64,000 nucleotides of DNA from Cordylochernes scorpioides (GCA_030710605.1 CP092882.1:22950446-23014445); one strand, 5' to 3'. Positions 41,847-52,075 are shown, counted from the first letter of the stretch. Notes: generated from the sequence alone by a model not told the origin. Numbers and translations are program-made.

Positions 41847-42299
41847 TGACAAAAGTTACTATTTACGGGTTAACACACAAAATTGCAATATACGGGGGCC
41901 TACCGTAAGAGTAACTTGAACACAATAAAACCGTACACGCAAAAGTATAACACACACAAAAAAAAAATATAATAATTCACAATTAGTTAAATAAAAATAA
42001 AAGTACTTATCTTTTATTTCTGCTTATGTAGGGATCGGACCGGGGTCACTCAGGGAATGCGTAGAGAACACCAAGCACGAAAAAAAATACGAAGAGAGCA
42101 CTATAAGTGTCTCTGCACAAGATTTTAAATCACAATGCCACCACGCATTCCCTTCAACCCCCTTTATATACAAACATGGCCACATTCGTCCAATTAGAAT
42201 GCTGGAGAGATCGGTTTACTTATCTGATAAAACAACGTTCTTCGCACTAAAGAAATAGGATAAGATAAGAGTGCGAATATTTGTCAATATAATTTGACA
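41847..42299 (-). repeat. Gypsy 3' LTR
   Basis: 453 bp, ends TG...CA. On the minus strand it has TATATAAAGG as a promoter box and AATAAA-like signals towards the end. No difference from the 5' LTR is visible on side-by-side reading. Confidence 0.95.
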
Positions 42300-42613
42300 A
42301 AAGGTCTCTTTCCAAAAAAAAAAAAACTAACCAATCTACCAAACATTCTTATTGTCCCGTAAGGAAAACCTCCCGCTATTCGGGAGGGAAAAGCTCACGG
42401 GAGCCATGTTAAAAGATACAAAAAAAAAAAAACTAAAGAGAGGAGAAGTAGGCATCCAGGTCGTTCCATACAGGTGCCTTCCATCTTGTTCCTCCCAAAA
42501 AGAAAATAACCAAAGATCTGCGCAAACTACGTGAGTTACCATGAGTGATTACCAAGCACACACATATATAATATGCTTTAATAGACAGAGTTTAATGGGG
42601 GACTAATAAGCTC

Positions 42614-45600
42614 TCATCTGGGATCGGCAGGGCGAGGATTTGGTCTCAGAAAATAAGGGCTGAAATGTGCCCTGTCGAACGCCCCATCGACCACTGTAGG
42701 TTCGTCATGAGAATCTCCTTTCTCCTGGTCGGGAACAGTCTTGGTCTCTAACGGTGGTGTGGACATCTCTCGGCGGGGAGAGATACGACAGGCACTCCCA
42801 CCTTCCCGAGCCAAAGGAATCATCCTTCTCCGAGGATAGCACTCGCGTTTAGCAGCTGTGGGCTTTCTATGACGCATGCCCCTGAATGCCTTCATCCTGT
42901 CAATATGCACAACTTGTTCATCGTGCAAATTGACTCCGCGCACTCTGAAATTTACTTCAGACACCTTAGCTACCACACGGAAAGGTCCATAGAATTTTGC
43001 GGAGAATTTAGAGGACCCCTTGCCCTTAGGAACAGCCAACAATACCAAATCCCCCGTCTCAAAGGTTCTCACAGTCTGCGTTTTATACTTCTTGACTCGT
43101 TCATCATAGTTTTCAGACAGGAATTTCCTAACAGTTTCCCTGGCATCTTGCATTTCCTTCAATCTCTCCGCCAAGGATGGCTTTCTGAATTCGCTCACAT
43201 CTTTATCGCTAACTTCATGATTGACTGCGTCGTAACCAAAGAGCATGTAGTGGGGGCTCTCACCTAACGCTGAGTGCACGGCATTATTGTACGCAGCAAC
43301 CGCCGCACCGAGGTTGTCTTCCCAATTCCTGCTATTGGCATAGTGACGCAGAATGGAACAAATGGTGCCATTAACTCTTTCAACGATCGAATTGCAGGTA
43401 GGACGATAAGAAGTTGTGGATAACTTTTTAATACTATATAATTTACATATCTCTCTGAAAAGGTCTGACTCGAATGCAGCTCCACGGTCAGATAAAATTT
43501 CTTTGCACGTTCCATATCTGTTCACTATCTTATTGACAAACTCGAGCCCAGCAGTCTCTGCGGTACAATCCCTGACGGGGATAACCTCAGCGTACCTGGT
43601 AAAAGCATCAATGAACACGAGCAGGTATCTATTCCTGTTCCTAGACAAGGTAAGAGGACCCACGAAGTCTACGCATAACCTTTCGAAAGGGTAGTTAGCG
43701 GGTTGAATGGGCATATTAGGAGCTTTCTTAAGCCTACCATTGTTCTCGGCACACACTGGGCATGTCTTCACGTACCTACGTACATCAGACATGGCCCCCT
43801 TCCAATAGTAATGGCTTAAGACCGCGTAAAGTGTTTTCTCTACTGAGAGGTGCCCTCCTATGGGACTGTCATGGCACCTTTCCAGAATGGTATCGCGGAG
43901 AACTGGAGGTATTACGATTTGCTTCACCATCCTTCCCTTACGAGTGGGTCTACTGTCTGGACTGACCTTGACGAGATATCGGGTGGACTTGCTTATAAAA
44001 TACGTGCCATCACCCTCTTCTACCTCACTATCAGTGCTCAGAGCCCTCTTGTAGATGTTTTTCCATATAGGGCAGTTCAGCATGGACTTCTCATAGTTGG
44101 GAATGGTAGTCACCCCTCCATAGACATCGACCACAGCAACCTCAGTATTATAGGTGTCGCGGGACAGCCAGTCAGCCATCGCATTCTCCTTCCCTTTTAC
44201 ATGGAAAAATGTTAATTCCCTGTCCTGTAGCATCAAGGCCCATTTCATGAGCCTACGATTTTTATTCTCTAGTGACTTAAGATATTGCAATGGTTTGTGA
44301 TCACAGTATATCTCCACCTGCTGACCATAGATGTAGTAGTCAAACTGTTCAATTGCCATAATAATAGCCAAACACTCCTTTTCTATTGTGCTGTAGTTTA
44401 ACTCGGCACCTCTGAACTTATGGCTGTAGAAACTAATAGGCTGCGGAGTGCCGTTCTTCAACTGTGATAACATACCGCCACATCCTATGTCGCTAGCATC
44501 AGTGAATATTAGGAACTTTTCCCTATAGTCAGGATGGATTAGGATGGGTGCAGAGCTAAGACAAGTCTTTAGCTTGTCATACGCACGCTGCGCTGCCTCG
44601 TTCCACTCATACCTGGTGCCCTTCTTAGTCAACTCATATAAAGGGGCCGCTATTTCAGAGAAACCAGCAATGAATTTCCTATAGAAACCAACAGCTCCAA
44701 GAAAGCGTCTGACACCTGATACAGTTTTAGGAGGACTCATGTTTTTAATCTTTTCGATGTTGTTCTCCTTAGGATGAATGCCATCCTTGTCCACTCTGTG
44801 TCCCAAGAAGGTCACTTCTTCCTGAAAGAGCTGGCATTTGCTCGGCCTCACTTGAAGCCCATATTTTCTAAGCCTGTCCAACACCTCAGTTAAGTCAGCC
44901 AGATGCTGCTCCAACGACTCCGAGTATATCAGAACGTCGTCAATAAAACATTGGCAATTCTTGCCCAATAGGCCGCTTAGGATACGATGCATTTCTCTCT
45001 GAAATACATTCGAAGATATCTTACAGCCCTGAGGAAGTCTCGACATCTCAAATTTTCCGAAAGGGGTTTGGAAAGCGAAGCATTTCGTTACGTTACTATC
45101 CAGCTTCAGCTGATAATACCCACTGGCTAGATCCAAGGTACTAAAATATTTAGCACCTCCCACAGCTGCCATGGCGGTGTCTATCCGGATCATGGGATAA
45201 TCTTGATTCCTTAATTTATCGTTGACCTGTCTAAGGTCCAGCACGAATCTCAAGGAACCGTCAGGCTTCTTGACAAGATGTACTGGACTGTTCCAATCAG
45301 ATCTGGATCTTTTTATGATACCGCTCTCTAAGAACTTGTCTAAAAGTACCTTGTACGGCTCTAACAAACTATAGGGAATAGGATACTGCCGCCTAAAAGT
45401 AACGTCATTTATGTCAACGTCAATTTTTATTGGCGGAACCTTAGCTGCTTTTAACGCTGCGACATTTTCCACGAACATATCTGATCTTTGTTGCAGTATG
45501 TCGCGGACCAGCTGCTGATGTTTGCCATTAACTTGGCCAATATCTACCAGTTGCCAGTCTTCAGTCGCCGCAGACATTACATTGCATTCCTCCCACACAG

Positions 45601-46096
45601 GTGGCAGAGGAATGTTTAATCTCCTTATCTCCTTTATACCAAGAATACCGTCGTAGCGCTTATCTTCAAGTGGCATTAACCAGAAACTTATGTCTCCTAG
45701 TTCGATACCCTTATCTGTATTTACCCTACAGGTTTTTACCTTTGTCAATGTCTGGACGTGGCCTGTGACTGACACAATTTTAAGATTGTTAATAGCTTCG
45801 TCCCAGTCCTCATTCAGAACATTACACCTTTCTGAATCCATTATGCTAACTTGGCTTCCTGTATCGTATAACAGGTGCCAAGTATTGCCGTTTATTGATA
45901 CTCTAACAATAGGCAGAGTTCCAACAGGATCCCGGTTAGAACGAACATTAACAATCTTAGCAATTGGTCGAATACCAGTGGCTGACTTCTGCCAACTCGA
46001 GCAAGCACTGGCCGTTTTGCCCGAGTTTAGTAGTTTAAAGCTCCTTTCTCCTTGCAAAACCTGGCAATATGCCCCATTTTCCCACAGCGGAAACAT
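42614..46096 (-). CDS. pol: Gypsy Pol polyprotein: protease, reverse transcriptase, RNase H, integrase
   Basis: 1,160 codons, uninterrupted. Protease active site DTGS at residues 78-81. RT spans about 240-430 with the FIDD catalytic box at 384-387. RNase H starts about 528 (TDAS at 532-535). Integrase zinc finger H742, H749, C779, C782; catalytic D810, D870 and E906 with 35 residues between the last two. A GPF motif (YGPF) lies in the C-terminal domain, with no chromodomain after it. The annotated ATG is probably not the true start: the frame overlaps the end of gag by 70 bp and lies in the -1 frame, with a slippery site in the overlap, so Pol is most likely made as a Gag-Pol fusion. All catalytic residues I can check are present. 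Confidence 0.95.
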   Translation of the reverse strand: MFPLWENGAYCQVLQGERSFKLLNSGKTASACSSWQKSATGIRPIAKIVNVRSNRDPVGTLPIVRVSINGNTWHLLYDTGSQVSIMDSERCNVLNEDWDEAINNLKIVSVTGHVQTLTKVKTCRVNTDKGIELGDISFWLMPLEDKRYDGILGIKEIRRLNIPLPPVWEECNVMSAATEDWQLVDIGQVNGKHQQLVRDILQQRSDMFVENVAALKAAKVPPIKIDVDINDVTFRRQYPIPYSLLEPYKVLLDKFLESGIIKRSRSDWNSPVHLVKKPDGSLRFVLDLRQVNDKLRNQDYPMIRIDTAMAAVGGAKYFSTLDLASGYYQLKLDSNVTKCFAFQTPFGKFEMSRLPQGCKISSNVFQREMHRILSGLLGKNCQCFIDDVLIYSESLEQHLADLTEVLDRLRKYGLQVRPSKCQLFQEEVTFLGHRVDKDGIHPKENNIEKIKNMSPPKTVSGVRRFLGAVGFYRKFIAGFSEIAAPLYELTKKGTRYEWNEAAQRAYDKLKTCLSSAPILIHPDYREKFLIFTDASDIGCGGMLSQLKNGTPQPISFYSHKFRGAELNYSTIEKECLAIIMAIEQFDYYIYGQQVEIYCDHKPLQYLKSLENKNRRLMKWALMLQDRELTFFHVKGKENAMADWLSRDTYNTEVAVVDVYGGVTTIPNYEKSMLNCPIWKNIYKRALSTDSEVEEGDGTYFISKSTRYLVKVSPDSRPTRKGRMVKQIVIPPVLRDTILERCHDSPIGGHLSVEKTLYAVLSHYYWKGAMSDVRRYVKTCPVCAENNGRLKKAPNMPIQPANYPFERLCVDFVGPLTLSRNRNRYLLVFIDAFTRYAEVIPVRDCTAETAGLEFVNKIVNRYGTCKEILSDRGAAFESDLFREICKLYSIKKLSTTSYRPTCNSIVERVNGTICSILRHYANSRNWEDNLGAAVAAYNNAVHSALGESPHYMLFGYDAVNHEVSDKDVSEFRKPSLAERLKEMQDARETVRKFLSENYDERVKKYKTQTVRTFETGDLVLLAVPKGKGSSKFSAKFYGPFRVVAKVSEVNFRVRGVNLHDEQVVHIDRMKAFRGMRHRKPTAAKRECYPRRRMIPLAREGGSACRISPRREMSTPPLETKTVPDQEKGDSHDEPTVVDGAFDRAHFSPYFLRPNPRPADPR

Positions 46097-46836
46097 GTTA
46101 ATTTATGCCTACCGCCATTTTTAGAAGAACCCGGCTTACTCTCGCTAAGCAGTTTAGTCAGCCTTTCTATTTCTTCCTTAAGGTCGTTAATGCACTTCTC
46201 TGACTCGTGCTTTGTCTTGCCTACTACAGCATTGAGCGTATCTAACCTTCCCTTCAGACTGCTAACCTCCTCTATGTCCGCCGCACATGCCCGTTGCTTA
46301 AAGTGGCAGCGGTTCTCTACACCATCCTCCATGGCCATAATTCTAACTGCCTCGTCAATACAGCTGACCCCACTACGGACAACAGGTTCCTTATACTTAT
46401 CAAGAACATTGTCTACGAAAATATCGAACACTAAACTGCTGTCCAGATCGAAATCAATATCTCTCCTTGTGGCCATGAATCTTTCTCTAAACGCATTAGG
46501 AGTTTCTCCTACACGTTGCTTAAGACCCTCTAATTCTTTTAAACATTCCCTAAATCCGCGCGTTTTTTCAGGAAATAAAATGCCTAATTTCTCTATAATG
46601 CTTTCTACACTACTGTCATTTTTTATGCCCATCTCTTCTATGCTAGCCCGAACTCTAGGCGACAAAGCCTCGAACATAAGCAGTGCTTTAACTTCCTTAT
46701 TCCATTTACCTATGCTAGCTTTCAGCTCTACTTCCCTGATGAAAGCTTTTAGCCCCACTCCATTGAACGTAGAAAGTTTGATAGAATAGTTACTATCCAT
46801 AATAACAGTAAGAAAGACAAAAAAAAAAACACACAA
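46027..46836 (-). CDS. gag: Gypsy Gag protein
   Basis: 269 codons starting at 46,836, within a short leader after the 5' LTR; an in-frame ATG encodes MDSNYSIKL 12 residues further in and may be the real start. The middle is a retrotransposon gag/capsid-like helical region, followed by a coiled-coil-like stretch (about 185-235) and one zinc knuckle CFRCGKMGHIARFC (C-x2-C-x4-H-x4-C) near the C terminus. It would form the particle and bind the RNA. Confidence 0.9.
   Translation of the reverse strand: MCVFFFVFLTVIMDSNYSIKLSTFNGVGLKAFIREVELKASIGKWNKEVKALLMFEALSPRVRASIEEMGIKNDSSVESIIEKLGILFPEKTRGFRECLKELEGLKQRVGETPNAFRERFMATRRDIDFDLDSSLVFDIFVDNVLDKYKEPVVRSGVSCIDEAVRIMAMEDGVENRCHFKQRACAADIEEVSSLKGRLDTLNAVVGKTKHESEKCINDLKEEIERLTKLLSESKPGSSKNGGRHKLTCFRCGKMGHIARFCKEKGALNY
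46033..46039 (-). promoter_or_regulatory. Probable -1 ribosomal frameshift site
   Basis: The minus strand reads U UUA AAC, with UUA and AAC in the gag frame, two codons before the gag stop. This is one of the most efficient known -1 slippery heptamers. Shifting back by one leads directly into the pol frame (gag and pol starts differ by 740 bp, a -1 relation). I did not identify a downstream stimulatory structure by eye. Confidence 0.8.
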
Positions 46837-46923
46837 TAATTAATTATATAAAAGATAATAAAAACCTCAAGGCCAAAATTACGGGAATATAGGCCAAGAA
46901 ACTATCCTGGCAAGGCTCGCCAA

Positions 46924-47376
46924 TGACAAAAGTTACTATTTACGGGTTAACACACAAAATTGCAATATACGGGGGCCTACCGTAAGAGTAACTTGAACAC
47001 AATAAAACCGTACACGCAAAAGTATAACACACACAAAAAAAAAATATAATAATTCACAATTAGTTAAATAAAAATAAAAGTACTTATCTTTTATTTCTGC
47101 TTATGTAGGGATCGGACCGGGGTCACTCAGGGAATGCGTAGAGAACACCAAGCACGAAAAAAAATACGAAGAGAGCACTATAAGTGTCTCTGCACAAGAT
47201 TTTAAATCACAATGCCACCACGCATTCCCTTCAACCCCCTTTATATACAAACATGGCCACATTCGTCCAATTAGAATGCTGGAGAGATCGGTTTACTTAT
47301 CTGATAAAACAACGTTCTTCGCACTAAAGAAATAGGATAAGATAAGAGTGCGAATATTTGTCAATATAATTTGACA
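46924..47376 (-). repeat. Gypsy 5' LTR
   Basis: 453 bp, same sequence as the 3' LTR. Just inside it on the minus strand lies TTGGCGAGCCTTGCCAGG, which would fit a tRNA primer-binding site starting TGG; I cannot name the tRNA. Confidence 0.95.
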
Positions 47377-47987
47377 CCACATCATTGCCTGCGGCGAACC
47401 TTTCTACCCCTCCCCAGTTGACTCCGGTCACTAAACCTTCTGCTTCAGCGCCCAACGCCAACCGGTTGACGCCACTTCAAGCGCCCTCTTCGGCCTCAAG
47501 TCAGAGGAGCAGCGTAAAGACCCCTGCGCCTGCTCCCACCACAACTACAGCTGCACCTCCACCTGCAGCATCCGACCACCCTGCGCCAGAGGCTGCCCCG
47601 GTGCAGATGACCCTCACACCAACAGCCCATAAGGACAAAACCCCCGAGACTGCACCCTCCACCAGCATTCCGGAATCTTCCAATGCCAAAACTGAAAGGC
47701 CTCCTCGGTACGCTGAGGATATGGTCGAAGAGCTTCTTTATAAACTGAACTCTCGCTCAGTCCTGCGTCCCTTGTACATTCAAACAGAGATGGTAGCACG
47801 GGCGGTTTTTTACAGTAAAGAAAAGGAGGAAGTCCTGGTCAGCCTTACGCCCGATGAAAGGATCATTCTCGCGGAGCTCCTCGGCCGTGCAATAGCGAGT
47901 ATTGGGGACAGTGACCACTACATAACCCAGAAGCTATCCGAGTTTAAGGTGGCTTGTAAGGCTCAATTCCAGACGTCCTTTCATTGA
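47377..47987 (+). CDS. LINE ORF1-like protein, C-terminal part
   Basis: Continuation of the frame at 40,699-41,846 beyond the Gypsy element. The first four bases are the second copy of the target duplication. It begins with a Pro/Ala/Thr-rich linker of about 110 residues and ends in a compact domain of about 85 residues (PPRYAEDMVEELLYKL to the stop) that looks structured and leucine-rich, of no family I recognise. Deleting the Gypsy element and one target-repeat copy leaves the frame intact, so the host ORF was open when the insertion occurred. Ordinary translation of the interrupted locus would not give this part. Confidence 0.65.
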
Positions 47988-48395
47988 GGATTCTGTCTGA
48001 TGTATATATATTTAATTTTTATGTTTTTTAATTTTTGTTAATTTTTTTATTTGTGCGGACTGTGCACTTTACCTGTATTGACAAGATGTCAATAAATTAT
48101 GTGAATTGTCAATTGTCTCTCTCTCTCTCTCTACTGCCTTTATCCTACAATTATACACTAATTTATCGTAGCAAGTAAGGTTAGTAGAAAATTCTACAAA
48201 CATGTAATTCTTAATTTATTGGATCTTAATAAGATTTGATTTTAAATTTTTATCTGCATCATTAAATTACCGAGAAGCAATTAAATTCGAGTGTAAATTA
48301 TTGGAAATTGGAGAAATGATTATTTCTAAGGAGCTAAGAAATTTGAAAACCTATATTTTAGTCCTTTAAATATATTCAACTCAAATATATATATA

Positions 48396-48540
48396 CAGTC
48401 AAACCTGTCTATAGCGCCCGATTTTAAATATTAAAATGTAAACATTTTATATTAAAAGTGACCTGTCGATGGCACCCCCTTTCTATAGCACCCTATTTTG
48501 GTGAGGCCCAAAGAGGGGGCGTTATAGACAGGTTTAACTG
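48396..48540. mobile_element. Tigger/pogo-like MITE, TA target duplication
   Basis: Ends CAGTCAAACCTGTCTATAGC and ...GTTATAGACAGGTTTAACTG with flanking TA. Relative of 38,492-38,664. Confidence 0.85.
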
Positions 48541-48559
48541 TATTATTGAAATTTTGCCA

Positions 48560-48690
48560 GGAGGAAATTGATCTATAAAAGTATAGGGCACCTCTCCCTT
48601 CAAAATAAACGTCAAAACTAGATGTCAACGCCGCAAATAGATGGCCTCTAGTTTTAAAGTTTATTTTGACGGGAAAAGGTGCGTCTTATG
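48560..48690. repeat. Short foldback derived from HHR-2 ends
   Basis: GGGCACCTCTCCCTTCAAAA, CGTCAAAACTAGATG and the inverted return ending TTTTGACGGGAAAAGGTGCG. It matches the outer arms of the element at 250-822 but lacks the ribozyme. Confidence 0.7.
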
Positions 48691-48702
48691 CATATATATA
48701 TA

Positions 48703-49147
48703 CTAGCCGAATGAGCCGGGCAACGCCCGTGTTTTACCCGATTGAATGTTTTGATTCAAATACTATTTGTTACAATTATAAATTGGCGCCTTAAATAAAT
48801 GCATATGTTAGTTGATAACTATAGTCTATGTGCTTTATCTGTCTATGTACTGTTGGCTTCCGTAGGCGTCTCTTACAGGGAAAAAGAAAGAGAGGATTCC
48901 ATTTGGTTATTAACTAATATATGCATTTATTTAAGGAGCGACCCGCTCCAACACAATAATTACATAAACGAAAAGGCGAGTGGGGGGGGCATGATGGGGG
49001 GGGGGGGCAAAGGTGGCGTGACCGTAGCCAACCAATAGGAGGGCACAATTCCAAAAAAAAAAAAAAAAGCAAACGGTGACAGAGATGAAAACTGATGACT
49101 GATTGTTGATTAGGAGATGAGGAATGACGCTCGTAACTGTATATAGA
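48703..49147 (-). mobile_element. Short Helitron-1 copy (empty-site paralogue)
   Basis: Minus-strand 3' hairpin CGGGCGTTGCCCGG, spacer, CTAG and T; 5' end near 49,147. It matches 5,274-5,417 and 9,737-9,985 joined at CTGTCTA/TGTACTG, which shows the pre-insertion state of the Helitron-2 site. G and A homopolymers (48,980 and 49,055) vary between copies. Confidence 0.88.
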
Positions 49148-49414
49148 ATATATAAAATTGCATTAGAAACTTTTGGTCTTAAATCGTATCAGTTCATAAA
49201 TGTGATAAAGATATTATTTCCAATTAAGTTTTATATCGGAATTGCATTATAGACTTAAACTGATCTCTTGCGGTGTGGTCTTTAATGTGATAGGTTTTCA
49301 ATAGAGCGTCATCTGTATTTGTTTATCGTCAATGTTTATATTGTCTAAACCTAATGATTGTATATTTGCCTGCATATTATTTTTTATTCAAAAGGGCAAG
49401 CTTAAAAGTTAATA

Positions 49415-49597
49415 CAAAGTTGTCCCAAAAGTTCGTTAACACTTGCAAAAAAATTGAAATACCAATATTATTCGCCGTTATGTATAATGTCTTTGTATTA
49501 TGTATAAAGTAATTGTAATTGTATTATGTATTCGCCATAATAATAATATTCTCTAAGTAACAAGAAAAAAAAAACACTAACTTTAGGGACAACCTTA
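49415..49597. mobile_element. Mariner-like MITE
   Basis: Ends CAAAGTTGTCCCAAAAGT and ACTTTAGGGACAACCTTA are inverted and mariner-like. It shares ATTCGCCGTTATGTATAATG and TCTTTGTATTATGTATAAAG with 2,543-2,742. Confidence 0.8.
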
Positions 49598-49839
49598 TAT
49601 AATATTCGACAGAGTTCAAATATTATATACTACAATGTACAAGATAAGCATTCGAGAATTTGCCAAGAAGGTTGGGCATCAATTCAAGAAAATAATAGTA
49701 TAAATAGTATATGTACTCTTTTTGTTTTGTTTTTCTTGCTTCCCTCTTTCTCTTTCTTGTTTTTTTTTTTTTCTCTTTTTTTTTATTTTTCTTCTGTCTA
49801 TATCGTTATTTCCTTTGTCTCACTGCTTTGTTCTTATGC

Positions 49840-49908
49840 ATACCTCTGGTGAATCCTGTATAGGGTCAATGACCCTAAATAAAGGCTTTTTGTTGTTGTT
49901 GTTGTTGT
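49840..49908 (+). mobile_element. LINE-B 3' tail
   Basis: Hairpin TAGGGTCAATGACCCTA, AATAAAGGC and (TTG)n, the same terminus as at 21,720-21,790. The T-rich region before it encodes nothing convincing. Confidence 0.6.
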
Positions 49909-50109
49909 ATAAATAGTATAATAGTATAGTATAATACAAACCTACAGTTCAAACCTGGTCATTAAATATGTAAAATAGATTTCAATAATCATAGAATATA
50001 TCCAATAATAATATCAGTTGAAACAATTTATGCCACAAAATATTTATCATAAATAGAAAATGGCTACACCAAGAATATATTGCCACTATGGGTACTATGA
50101 GCAAAGTAT

Positions 50110-50275
50110 TTATTATTTTAAATAACAGATTATCAATTTTGATATATTTTTTAACATTTTGCTACTCTGTTAACTTCCCTCATTACTTATCTTGGTATTT
50201 TATCAATCACAATTTATACTTGCCTTAAATAAAATCTGAATTTTGTCTTTCCTAATTTTCCACGTGTATTTTTTT
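50110..50275 (+). mobile_element. Decayed LTR relative
   Basis: Shares TGCTACTCTGTTAACTTCCC, ATTACTTATCTTGG, AAATAAAATC and CTAATTTTCCACGTG with the solo LTR at 22,090-22,278. Ends are too decayed to place a target duplication. Confidence 0.55.
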
Positions 50276-50479
50276 TTACTTACAAAATTTTAAACTAGTC
50301 ATCAAATAGGTGAAAATTGAATTCCAATATTCATAGAGAATAAGGCAAATAATTATATCAGAAGAAAAACAATTTATACCAAAATATAGTCAGTCATACA
50401 TCTCTTGTTTGAAAGCTCCTGTTATTATTACATATCAGTGAAGAAATGGATTCCAGATACATGTTCCTTGCAGAATATG

Positions 50480-50645
50480 GCGGTTGGTCTGATCGAAATA
50501 TTTGAGGACACCATTAAGGAATTGGCAAAGGCAGACGCATTCTTCTTCACCCACTCATGATGGTTGTCAAACAGACACCATCAAGGGTCACAACTTGATA
50601 CCCTAATATGATTGAGTGGAGATAAGAAAGAAAGAAAGATAAAGG
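50480..50645 (+). mobile_element. RTE-like LINE 3' tail
   Basis: GGCAAAGGCAGACGCATTCT, TCATGATGGTTGTCAAACAG, GAGTGGAGATAAG and an (AAAG)n tail, the 3' end of the 24.1-kb family. Confidence 0.55.
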
Positions 50646-50675
50646 ATTTTTTTATCTAAAATAATAATTTTAAAT

Positions 50676-51275
50676 TTATTTTGTTGCTTTGTTGCCATGT
50701 CCAATAAAGAGCCTCAAATGTATCAACGCATCTCTATCACAGCAGTCGCAATGTCCTCTATCTTGGGTGTGTAAAGCGACTGTTCTAGGTCTTTGTTTAA
50801 TAGTTTTTGTTGTCGTGTCCAATGAAGAGTTTCAGATGTCTCCATACATCTCTATCACAGCAGTCGCAAAGTCCTCTATCTTGGGTGTGTAAATCTACTG
50901 TTCTAGGTCTTTGTTTATAAGTTGTTGCTGTTGTATCCAATGAAGAGCTTCAAATGTATCAATGCATCGCTATCACAGCAGTCGCAGAGTCCTCTATCTT
51001 GGGTGTGTAAATCTACTGTTCTATGTCATTGTTTAATAGTTGTTGTTGTCGTGTCCAATGAAAAGCTTCAGATGTCTTAATACATCTCTATCACAACAGT
51101 CGCAATGTTCTCTATCTTGGGTGTGTAAAGCGACTGTTCTAGGTCTTTGTTTAATAGTTGTTGTTGTCGTGTCCAATGAAGAGCTCCAGATGTCTCAATT
51201 CATCTCTATCACAGCAGTCGCAGAGTCCTCTGTCTTGGGTGTGTAAAGCTGCTGTTCTGGGTCCATGTCAATATC
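50676..51275. repeat. 118-bp tandem array, five copies
   Basis: The unit includes GTCCAATGAAGAGC, CATCTCTATCACAGCAGTCG, TCCTCTATCTTGGGTGTGTA and TGTTCTAGGTCTTTGTTTA. Copies start at about 50,690, 50,808, 50,926, 51,043 and 51,162 and differ by about 5-10%. Open frames through it are incidental. Confidence 0.9.
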
Positions 51276-51309
51276 TTTTAATCTATATAAATAAATATTT
51301 TAAACAAAA

Positions 51310-51475
51310 AGGCATACCCAGAAGGCTCGCATGAGCATTTTTAGATTGCAGAGCGCTATCAAATGGAGCAAAAATTAACTAAATTTAGTTTTTTTTTAAC
51401 TAGATGGTGCTCTGCAATTTAAGATGCTCTTGTGAGCGGTCGAAATATGCCTTCTGGTTTTAATATTAACATGAC
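51310..51475. mobile_element. HHR-1 derived foldback without ribozyme
   Basis: Arms AGGCATACCCAGAAGGCTCG...GATTGCAGAGCGC and the inverted GTGCTCTGCAATTTAAGATG...GGTCGAAATATGCC. The ends correspond to the promoter-distal part of the 19,018-19,335 element. Confidence 0.7.
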
Positions 51476-51729
51476 GTCTTTTTTCACACAACACATATAT
51501 ATTTGAATATCTCGTGAGTGTACCATGGTACATAAAATAGATGAAATTTAAGAAAACTCCCCGAAATTTTGTATTTTTTGTTTTAAATATATCAAAGTAT
51601 TCGTCGATAAAAAGAAACTATGCAAATATGTAAATTAACGATACTTATCCTGAATATTACTGAAATAGTATGAAGAAAATTTGCATAGATGTTTTGTAAC
51701 ATGTAAACACAAAGAAATTCTATATAGTA

Positions 51730-52075
51730 ATGGATATTATCCAGGACTCGAGACGCCTACTGCTGAAATGCCCACTCTATTTTACCGCTAGAAAACAGAC
51801 AATAAATAATGTTGTTGACCTATGTCTATTTGTAAATAGCAGAGAGAATTATCATAGGTTTAACTATTTTTGTAAATATATTTATGATTATCTTTCTAAC
51901 CTGAAAGGTTCAGGTTCCTAATATATATATATTATTGTTTCTCTTTTTATTTTTTATTACTTTCTTGTATAATATGTTTATAATTGTTTCTGTGCAAAAA
52001 TGTTAATCGACGCAATTATCCCTAGCCGGGATATCGCGTTTTGTGTGTTGAAATAAATAAATAAATGGATATTTT
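51730..52075 (+). mobile_element. LINE-A 3' end with ORF2 C-terminal remnant
   Basis: The frame 51,730-51,921 (63 codons) reads DSRRLLLKCPLYFTARKQTI, the usual C-terminal motif of LINE ORF2 proteins (a leucine-rich stretch before CPLY and R), and ends after YIYDYLSNL. The 3' UTR has the tail hairpin ATCCCTAGCCGGGAT, GTGTGTTG and an (AAAT)n tail. It is truncated 5' to the reverse transcriptase. Confidence 0.75.

Larger units (their letters stand above)
41847..47376 (-). mobile_element. Complete Ty3/Gypsy LTR retrotransposon, very young
   Basis: 5,530 bp on the minus strand: LTR, primer-binding region, gag, pol in the -1 frame, about 310 bp of non-coding sequence with a purine-rich tract before the 3' LTR, and LTR. 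The two 453-bp LTRs look identical by eye and the target is duplicated as CCAC (41,843-41,846 and 47,377-47,380). Gene order protease-RT-RNase H-integrase places it in Ty3/Gypsy. No envelope ORF is present. Intact frames plus matching LTRs suggest a recent, possibly still active element. Confidence 0.95.
40628..48131 (+). mobile_element. ORF1-only LINE-like unit between (TC)n tracts, split by a Gypsy element
   Basis: A unit bounded on both sides by TC-dinucleotide repeats (40,628-40,640 and 48,115-48,131). It has a short 5' region, one long gag-like frame (continuous apart from the Gypsy insertion) and a 130-bp 3' region with AATAAA. There is no endonuclease or reverse transcriptase, so it looks like a half-LINE dependent on a partner. 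Some Tx1-clade LINEs insert specifically in (TC)n microsatellites, and the TC tracts at both ends suggest the same target choice here. Confidence 0.6.

Noticed and set aside
42300-42613. Possible third (envelope-type) ORF in the Gypsy element
   Set aside because: Only about 310 bp of non-coding sequence lies between the pol stop and the 3' LTR; no frame of useful size.
46052-46789. 245-codon plus-strand frame opposite gag
   Set aside because: Antisense shadow of the Gypsy gag frame, which has a zinc knuckle and fits the element layout.
50689-51246. Cysteine-containing repeat protein frames
   Set aside because: They follow the 118-bp tandem repeat and are broken by stops in each unit.
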